A DNA stretch of 64,000 nt from assembly GCF_030123405.1 (NCBI RefSeq), contig NZ_CP126110.1, forward strand, positions 5,270,001 through 5,334,000. Direction: 5' to 3'. Each line of letters begins with the position of its first letter. The first letter of the stretch is position 1. A program made the translations under genes and the position numbers. The stretch is from Neobacillus sp. WH10 (GTDB lineage: Bacteria > Bacillota > Bacilli > Bacillales > Cytobacillaceae). The notes beneath the pieces are model-generated. The model ran no database searches, was not told the DNA's origin, and saw only the letters and a list, made by a program, of their open reading frames with translations. Positions 58,927-64,000 of this stretch are shown piece after piece.

Positions 58927-59364
58927 ATGAAAATTGGTAAATGGGTGTTGAGGGTGCTTCCTGTTTTATATATGGCAGCGATTTGGATTATGTCGAGCCT
59001 GCCATCCAATCAATTTGTTGAGCTACCCAATTCAACAATCGACCACTACATTAAAGAATCCCTACATTTAATAGAGTTCGCGATATTGTATGTCCTGCTA
59101 GTGCTCGCCTTTTTAACACGCCGTAGTCCGTTTACGCCAGCACTGAATTTGGCATGTGTTGTGATTGCTGCCCTATATGGTGTGAGTGATGAAATCCACC
59201 AATCGTTCTATTCATACCGCTCTGCCTCATGGTTTGATCTGGTGAAAGACTTCACTGGAATTGCCGTTTGCTTCTATTTTGTGCGCGGGGCATTGTTTAA
59301 AGGAAAATTTACAGGGCTTGCGAGAGTGCTGAGCCGAGTGCGGTCGATAGGGGAATCGTTCTAG
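58927..59364 (+). CDS. VanZ-family membrane protein
   Basis: A 145-residue protein with four membrane helices and the VanZ landmarks IWIMSSLPSNQ, HYIKESLHLIEFAILYVLL, GVSDEIHQSFYSYRSASWFDLVKDFTG. VanZ proteins confer low-level teicoplanin resistance in enterococci; chromosomal Bacillus members have no known role. It is divergent from spoIIQ, as in some relatives. The ATG has an AGGAGG site. Confidence 0.92.
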   Translation: MKIGKWVLRVLPVLYMAAIWIMSSLPSNQFVELPNSTIDHYIKESLHLIEFAILYVLLVLAFLTRRSPFTPALNLACVVIAALYGVSDEIHQSFYSYRSASWFDLVKDFTGIAVCFYFVRGALFKGKFTGLARVLSRVRSIGESF

Positions 59365-59369
59365 AGGAT

Positions 59370-59400
59370 GCCACTGTGATAAACAGTGGTTTATTTTTTT
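59370..59400 (+). terminator. Terminator of the VanZ gene
   Basis: CCACTGT pairs with ACAGTGG and is followed by TTTATTTTTTT. Confidence 0.9.
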
Positions 59401-59573
59401 GAAAAATAAACCCATCGGCTGTATCTTTTATTGCCATTTCATCATGCCTACGGACTAAAGTCTCAAAAATAATTTTAATATTCTTTTTTATCTGATTATT
59501 TATTATAATATTATTACCGGTGTTGCACTCCCCCCTTTTTCTGAATTCTTAGACCATCAATAATTGTAGGGCG

Positions 59574-59634
59574 GAATCGTCGCCCTTCGTGAGTACATTA
59601 ACCTCTAGTGTATTCACGAGGGAGGGGACGATTC
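59574..59634. repeat. 61-bp near-perfect palindrome
   Basis: The arms GAATCGTC..CCCTTCGTGAGTACA and TGTATTCACGAGGG..GACGATTC pair along almost their whole length around an 11-base loop. It lies 56 bases before an uncharacterised gene. The length exceeds a terminator and there is no T-run. Confidence 0.8.
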
Positions 59635-59689
59635 AAAACTACAAATATTGATGTAGTTAAAGGTTCAACATTTTAAGGGGGAAAATACC

Positions 59690-60145
59690 TTGCATCAACT
59701 TCGGGAAGTAGCTGAATTCGAGAGAATTGCGATACGTAGTTGTGTTGAGGCAAGACATTATGGTAATGCGGTTTTTAATAGGATCCGGATAGATCAATCG
59801 TATAACCTTATAAAACAGGAAATACGAAGAAACTATTCTTCCAATGACCACTTGAAGCTTAAGTGCCTAAAAGAGCTGGATAAAGTATGTGTTAAGTATC
59901 AAACAAAAATGACGAATGATCATTTTCTTGATACTGTCACCTCTGATTCTAAGCTACGACGCGAAAACGCTGAACTTCGTGAAGACCATAACCGTCTACG
60001 AAAAGACTTCAATATCGACCGTTACACGCGACTCTTTAATCAGGTAGTTTCCTTCCTTCTACAAGCGTTGGGATTAGGTAGTCTTGGGGCATTTCTTCTC
60101 CATGAATTAGGATTAGACAGTCTTTTGACTTGGCTTTTCCAGTAG
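59690..60145 (+). CDS. Uncharacterised protein with C-terminal hydrophobic segment
   Basis: A 151-residue protein starting with TTG 59690 (AAGGGGG 8-9 bases upstream). It has a helical Arg/Glu-rich N-terminal part, a coiled-coil stretch at about 88-108 (LRRENAELREDHNRLRKDF) and a hydrophobic C-terminus (about 118-150) with Gly/Leu repeats, LGLGSLGAFLLHELGLDSLLTW, which may insert in or lie on a membrane. No family is recognised. It follows the 61-bp palindrome and ends in a terminator shared with the converging ATPase operon. Confidence 0.6.
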   Translation: MHQLREVAEFERIAIRSCVEARHYGNAVFNRIRIDQSYNLIKQEIRRNYSSNDHLKLKCLKELDKVCVKYQTKMTNDHFLDTVTSDSKLRRENAELREDHNRLRKDFNIDRYTRLFNQVVSFLLQALGLGSLGAFLLHELGLDSLLTWLFQ

Positions 60146-60225
60146 TGACACCGGTAAAGCTGTCCCAAATCGTCAATGTAAGTTGACTTTTTGCGGGCAG
60201 TTTTTTTTATAAAAAAACCACACAT

Positions 60226-60266
60226 AAAAAGGAGTCAAGACCTTTAAATTGCCTTGACTCCTTTTG
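60226..60266. terminator. Bidirectional terminator
   Basis: AAAAAGGAGTCAAG pairs with CTTGACTCCTTTT around 13 bases. It lies between the gene at 59690 and the end of the ATPase operon. Confidence 0.9.
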
Positions 60267-61532
60267 TTATAAGCTGAGCTTTCTTTTTTTGTTTACTGTT
60301 TTTGAGAAGAGAATCAATTCTTTTTCTTTTAAAGCGCGAAAAACTTCTGGCCGATAGATCGGCTTTAATTGTTTACTCGTATTCATACCAGTCACACGAT
60401 AATCTTGTCTCTCCACTACTCCCTGCGACCCGAACCCTCCTCTTATATTCCCAGTTTGATTTGTACTGTAGCCCCAGGATACTTGGGTGCTTTCCTGGTA
60501 ACCGCAAAAATCAGACCAATATTGACAATTTGCATTTGAGCTTTGGGTAAAGATAGCAAAGGTTTTACATTTATCTATAAATTGATTTCCGCCTAGTTTA
60601 ATCTGTTCTGAAATGTCTTCAACTGTAAACACGCTGCTTATGTTTTTATTTTGGTTTAGCTGGAGGATGTTATTAAGTAAATCCATATTCTGAATACGAA
60701 TACCATCAAAAACGACTAAAGCCCCTTCCTCTAATGGGATATCATTAATATTCTTTAGTAAGAGTTTTAATAACAATTGAATGGTGGCTTCGCTTGATTC
60801 TTTTCTAATAGACTGTTCAACCGTTATTACAAGAATGTTTCCACCATTGATAATTTCCTGAATATTTTCTTCACCTGAAAAGATATCTCCTAAGCCATTC
60901 TCATTGATTAAATCGAAATAAGTCTCATAAAGAACAACATACTCAAAAGACGTTATAAATCTTTGAATCCGCCGCATCTCTCCCTCCGAGATCCCTGATT
61001 CGATAATCAGTTTTTCTGCGACATGTTGTTCCCCGTAATGAATTAACTCATTCAGCTTAATTGGTTGGTTAGAAGATAAAAGTGCTTTTACGACCATATT
61101 TACATAACGCCCAATATTGATCGATTCCATTTCATTCATCGGGCGATGCTGTTTAAGAAGATCTATAATAAAATCCTTGGCATCCGTCGCTGCTAAACGT
61201 GCAAATGGATTAATTGCGTCTGATTTCGAAAAATCAGAAAAGTCTAGATTCCAAATTTTTTTCTGACCCGTCATTTCTTGTTGGAAGGCATTTAAATTAT
61301 TATTTAAAGGAGAGTCTTTATTCGTAAAGATCACGATTGATTTATTTTCCATATGTGATTGAAGCAGCATGTTTTTTATAAAAACTGCTTGACCTTCGTT
61401 TGGAGTCCCTGACATTAGCACATTTCCTAGCAGCTTATTTGAATTCCCTTTCGATTGAGCAGGGGTTAAATAACCGCCAATAAATTGCATTAACGGATTA
61501 TGCTCACCATTAAATGATTGTAAATTACTCAT
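60267..61532 (-). CDS. TraD/VirD4-like protein with degenerate ATP-binding site
   Basis: A 421-residue protein related in layout to its upstream neighbour. At the Walker A position (residues 42-49) it reads SGTPNEGQ, losing the conserved Lys and Thr, and the Walker B-like strand near 270 reads ALVVFDGI, lacking the glutamate. Later blocks (VFTVEDISEQIKLGGNQFIDKCKTFAIFT) resemble the sensor part of coupling proteins. It probably does not hydrolyse ATP and may form mixed rings with the active partner. ATG 61532 overlaps that gene by 8 bases, after AGGAGAGG. Confidence 0.72.
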   Translation of the reverse strand: MSNLQSFNGEHNPLMQFIGGYLTPAQSKGNSNKLLGNVLMSGTPNEGQAVFIKNMLLQSHMENKSIVIFTNKDSPLNNNLNAFQQEMTGQKKIWNLDFSDFSKSDAINPFARLAATDAKDFIIDLLKQHRPMNEMESINIGRYVNMVVKALLSSNQPIKLNELIHYGEQHVAEKLIIESGISEGEMRRIQRFITSFEYVVLYETYFDLINENGLGDIFSGEENIQEIINGGNILVITVEQSIRKESSEATIQLLLKLLLKNINDIPLEEGALVVFDGIRIQNMDLLNNILQLNQNKNISSVFTVEDISEQIKLGGNQFIDKCKTFAIFTQSSNANCQYWSDFCGYQESTQVSWGYSTNQTGNIRGGFGSQGVVERQDYRVTGMNTSKQLKPIYRPEVFRALKEKELILFSKTVNKKRKLSL

Positions 61533-62865
61533 GTGTCCTCTCCTTTATATATTCGTTAAATTGAAATTTAACAGGGTCTTGACCTGGTAAGGCAACAATT
61601 CCTTCCCCAATATTCAATCCCATAATATCCCAGTCTTCTACAACATTGCCCGTCACAATATGCTCCGCACTTTGGTAGGAAGTGTTTTTATGCAATAATT
61701 TTCTTGTTTGAGTACCGAACAATCCTTTTATGAAATCTCTTGTAGCCGGGTCGGTCACCCGAAAGGATACGGTTGTACTGATACCAGATAAAATGCTATT
61801 GGCTAACTCGTAGCCATAATTCTTGGGGTCTCGCACCTGTTCCACATTTTGCATGGCAATAATGAATTTTGCTCCAAGACTTCGTCCAAAGTTTATTCCG
61901 CTTTCAATATGATATAGATTCGGTAAAAGCTTGAATTCATCAATAATAAAATACACATTGCCTACACTTTTTTTACGGGACAATGCCTCTTTAATCGCTA
62001 AGTCAAAAAGCAGCTTATAAATCGGGCCTAACACACTTCCAATGGAGATATCGTACTCAATAAATAAGATTTTGCCGCCTTTGTTTCTGATAAACTCTCT
62101 AATGGAAAAATCGCCGTCTTTTTTAAAATTCCCAATAAATACTTCGCTGCAAACTTGCCTTAAGTCAGACATTACCCCTAAAGCCTGCCCCATGCTTTTT
62201 TTCGAAATGGCATCATTTAACGCTTTTAAATCTTGGCGACTTTCGAATACCTCGTTTAATTTATCAATTTGTACGGACTGAATATATCCACTTAAACACT
62301 CGTTACTAATAATGTTGAAATATTCCTCATCATGAATATCAATGGGATCGCTATTTTCATGGACACTCACTAAATATTTCATAATCCCGATTAGTACATC
62401 TCGTGCTGCAGCTGGGAAAAAAGAATTTCCGCCGCTATTTTTTATCTTCATATCAAATAAAGCAGTTGCCATCTCTCTTATAGAGGTTTCAATATCTTCA
62501 TCCCCGTCGATCAGCGCTTCTTGAAGCATATTCCAATAGTCTGTAGCTGTTGAATCATTGCTGATTACTACATCCACCCCTTCACGGTAGAACTTCTCAT
62601 AAAAGTCTCCTTTTGTATCAAAAATGACCATGACATCATCGTCATTTAGATGTTCCACTAATTGATCGACCAATTGAAACATTGCATTCGTCTTCCCTGT
62701 TCCAATGCCGCCAATAAATAATAGATGTTTTTCCAAAATGTTCTTAGGGAGAGGAATCTTCTGATTCGCCCCAATGAATTGTATTTTTTCTGGCGGGCTG
62801 TTTAACGTATACTGTTTCTTTAATCTCATTCCTTCTAGAATTTCTATTTCTTTTTTAATTAACAT
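61525..62865 (-). CDS. VirD4/TraD-like type IV coupling ATPase
   Basis: A 446-residue FtsK/TraG-superfamily ATPase without visible membrane helices. Walker A GGIGTGKT at residues 52-59; VMVIFDTKGDFYEKF strand; Walker B VYFIIDEF near 310; an arginine-containing AMQNVEQVRDPKNYG block and FRVTDPATRDFIKGLFGT near the end, as in TraD. Such proteins feed DNA or proteins into secretion channels. No relaxase, VirB4 or transfer channel gene is visible in the window. ATG 62865 has AAGGGGG. It is 18 bases after the repetitive protein gene. Confidence 0.83.
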   Translation of the reverse strand: MLIKKEIEILEGMRLKKQYTLNSPPEKIQFIGANQKIPLPKNILEKHLLFIGGIGTGKTNAMFQLVDQLVEHLNDDDVMVIFDTKGDFYEKFYREGVDVVISNDSTATDYWNMLQEALIDGDEDIETSIREMATALFDMKIKNSGGNSFFPAAARDVLIGIMKYLVSVHENSDPIDIHDEEYFNIISNECLSGYIQSVQIDKLNEVFESRQDLKALNDAISKKSMGQALGVMSDLRQVCSEVFIGNFKKDGDFSIREFIRNKGGKILFIEYDISIGSVLGPIYKLLFDLAIKEALSRKKSVGNVYFIIDEFKLLPNLYHIESGINFGRSLGAKFIIAMQNVEQVRDPKNYGYELANSILSGISTTVSFRVTDPATRDFIKGLFGTQTRKLLHKNTSYQSAEHIVTGNVVEDWDIMGLNIGEGIVALPGQDPVKFQFNEYIKERTHE

Positions 62866-62883
62866 TTTTATCCCCCTTGTTCA

Positions 62884-64000
62884 TCATCTAGATTGAGACG
62901 GTCCTGTATCTCTAGTTACAGTTTGTGATGGATTGGACGTATTGCTCCGGCTCGATTCCCTTTGAGGAGCCTTATTTTTCGGATTGTTTCCCGCCTTGTT
63001 TAGAGAAGAATCTTTGTTGTCTACCTTTTTGACATAGTCTATTGTGCTATTCTGATTTTTCGAAGGACCTTTACCTTTATCCCTTTCCTCTACCTTCTCG
63101 ACAAAGCTTCCTTCGCTGCCGCTTTTCTTCTGATTCTTTCCTTGCGACTTACTGTTCTGACCCTTTGGATTCATTTTCTTTGACGAGGGCTTTTGGTTCA
63201 TCTTCTCTCCCTTTTTATTCTCAGGCGTTGGATCTTTCTTCTTTTCCTCTCCCTTCTTATTCTCAGGCGTTGGATCTTTTTTCTTTTCCTCTGCCTGCTT
63301 ATTCTCAGGCGTTGGCTCCTTTTTCTTTTCCTCTCCCTTCTTATTCTCAGGGGTTGGATCTTTTTTCTTTTCCTCTCCCTTCATATTCTCAGGCGTTGGA
63401 TCTTTTTTCTTTTCCTCTCCCTTCATATTCTCAGGCGTTGGATCTTTTTTCTTTTCCTCTCCCTTCTTATTCTCAGGCGTTGGATCTTTTTTCTTTTCCT
63501 CTCCCTTCTTATTCTCAGGCGTTGGATCTTTTTTCTTTTCCTCTCCCTGCTTATTCTCAGGGGTTGGATCTTTTTTCTTTTCCTCTCCCTGCTTATTCTC
63601 AGGCGTTGGATCTTTTTTCTTTTCCTCTCCCTTCTTATTCTCAGGCGTTGGATCTTTTTTCTTTTCCTCTCCCATCTTATTCTCAGGCGTTGGATCTTTT
63701 TTCTTTTCCTCTGCCTGCTTATTCTCAGGCGTTGGATCTTTTTTCTTTTCCTCTCCCATCTTATTCTCAGGCGTTGGATCTTTTTTCTTTTCCTCTCCCA
63801 TCTTATTCTCAGGCGTTGGATCTTTTTTCTTTTCCTCTCCCTTCTTATTCTCAGGCGTTGGATCTTTTTTCTTTTCCTCTGATTTCCCTTTCTCTTGCTT
63901 GGACTCTTTCTTCAGTTCCTTTGGAGTCTTTTCCTGTTGATTTAATTTAGAATTTCCCTCCTTTTCTCTTTCGTTTTGCTTTTCTTTCTCTTGCTTCTTC
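62884..64000 (-). CDS. Lys/Glu-rich repetitive protein, partial (N-terminus off window)
   Basis: An open frame runs from the edge (first codon at 63999) to the stop at 62884, more than 370 residues. It begins with a charged Gln/Glu/Lys segment, then 16 tandem copies of a 14-residue unit (K-G-E-E-K-K-K-D-P-T-P-E-N-K), then a Ser/Asn/Lys-rich tail ending DTGPSQSR. No fold or motif is visible, and the region should be disordered. Because 42 is a multiple of three, the other strand also stays open, but that is a shadow. It heads the operon of the two ATPases. Confidence 0.75.
   Translation of the reverse strand, partial: KKQEKEKQNEREKEGNSKLNQQEKTPKELKKESKQEKGKSEEKKKDPTPENKKGEEKKKDPTPENKMGEEKKKDPTPENKMGEEKKKDPTPENKQAEEKKKDPTPENKMGEEKKKDPTPENKKGEEKKKDPTPENKQGEEKKKDPTPENKQGEEKKKDPTPENKKGEEKKKDPTPENKKGEEKKKDPTPENMKGEEKKKDPTPENMKGEEKKKDPTPENKKGEEKKKEPTPENKQAEEKKKDPTPENKKGEEKKKDPTPENKKGEKMNQKPSSKKMNPKGQNSKSQGKNQKKSGSEGSFVEKVEERDKGKGPSKNQNSTIDYVKKVDNKDSSLNKAGNNPKNKAPQRESSRSNTSNPSQTVTRDTGPSQSR
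63208..63880 (-). repeat. 42-bp coding tandem repeat (16 units)
   Basis: Unit starts are exactly 42 bases apart (for example CAGGCG at 63222, 63264). Units differ at only a few positions, mainly codons 1, 2 and 14, so recent amplification is likely. Confidence 0.95.

Noticed and set aside
60267..62865. Complete conjugative element
   Set aside because: Only coupling-protein-like genes are visible; there is no relaxase, VirB4, integrase or att site in the window.
63042..63950. 302-codon plus-strand frame with SQALDLFSFPLP repeats
   Set aside because: It is the antisense shadow of the 42-bp coding repeat, kept open because the unit is a multiple of three; no ribosome site.

Overview
The window looks like a chromosomal segment of a low-GC, endospore-forming Bacillaceae member (Bacillus/Neobacillus-like). 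It carries mbl, spoIIID, spoIIQ, a Spo0E-type phosphatase and many genes that match the Bacillus subtilis ywq/ywp neighbourhood (ywqA/B/C/D/E-, ywpF-, ssbB- and fabZ-like), with strong GGAGG ribosome-binding sites and frequent TTG/GTG starts. No rRNA, tRNA, CRISPR array or intact insertion sequence was seen.

Region 1 (1-15.6 kb, minus strand) is one long polysaccharide locus read right to left. It starts with a tyrosine-kinase modulator, kinase and phosphatase. A candidate EAR (epsC-motif) antitermination RNA and an intrinsic terminator follow, then the glycan genes. These comprise an EpsC/CapD-type dehydratase, a sugar aminotransferase, an initiating phosphoglycosyl transferase and a GNAT acetyltransferase, together suggesting an N-acetylated 4-amino sugar such as diacetylbacillosamine. 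After them come a WbuB-like transferase, CapE-CapF-CapG (UDP-N-acetyl-L-fucosamine), two more glycosyltransferases and a Wzy-like polymerase that runs off the edge. A decayed galU copy sits inside.

Region 2 (15.8-22.6 kb) is a signalling block: two orphan LytTR response regulators (one with a degraded receiver), an EAL-domain protein, a hybrid histidine kinase and a small Spo0E-like protein missed by length filters. A clear c-di-GMP-I riboswitch stands in front of a 33-codon CxxC ORF. Region 3 (22.8-28.9 kb) holds small accessory genes (SUMF1-like, GyrI-like, DUF4822-like, ankyrin lipoprotein, guanine deaminase-like, LysR regulator) and several gene fragments.

Region 4 (29.2-38.2 kb) is a cell-wall/surface block: a LysM-NlpC/P60 hydrolase and three wall-binding-repeat proteins. 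Two arrays of a 52-bp tandem repeat flank one of them. Region 5 (38.5-50.7 kb) contains the SWIM and SNF2 (YwqB/YwqA-like) genes, separated by a third array of different sequence but the same 52-bp period. It also has a coiled-coil 3D-domain protein, SSB and YwpF. Many copies of a palindromic GGTGTCAGGCACC element are scattered from 40.9 to 55.4 kb, two of them in frame inside the SNF2 helicase.

Region 6 (50.7-59.4 kb) is core: lipoprotein, fabZ, mbl, spoIIID, an alkyltransferase-like protein, a PbpC-like penicillin-binding protein, spoIIQ and a VanZ-like protein. Region 7 (59.5-64 kb) looks accessory: an unknown gene behind a 61-bp palindrome, then a three-gene minus-strand operon. That operon encodes a large lysine/glutamate-rich protein with sixteen 14-residue repeats, a VirD4/TraD-like ATPase and a second related protein whose Walker A motif is degraded. 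This operon is the least explained system in the window.
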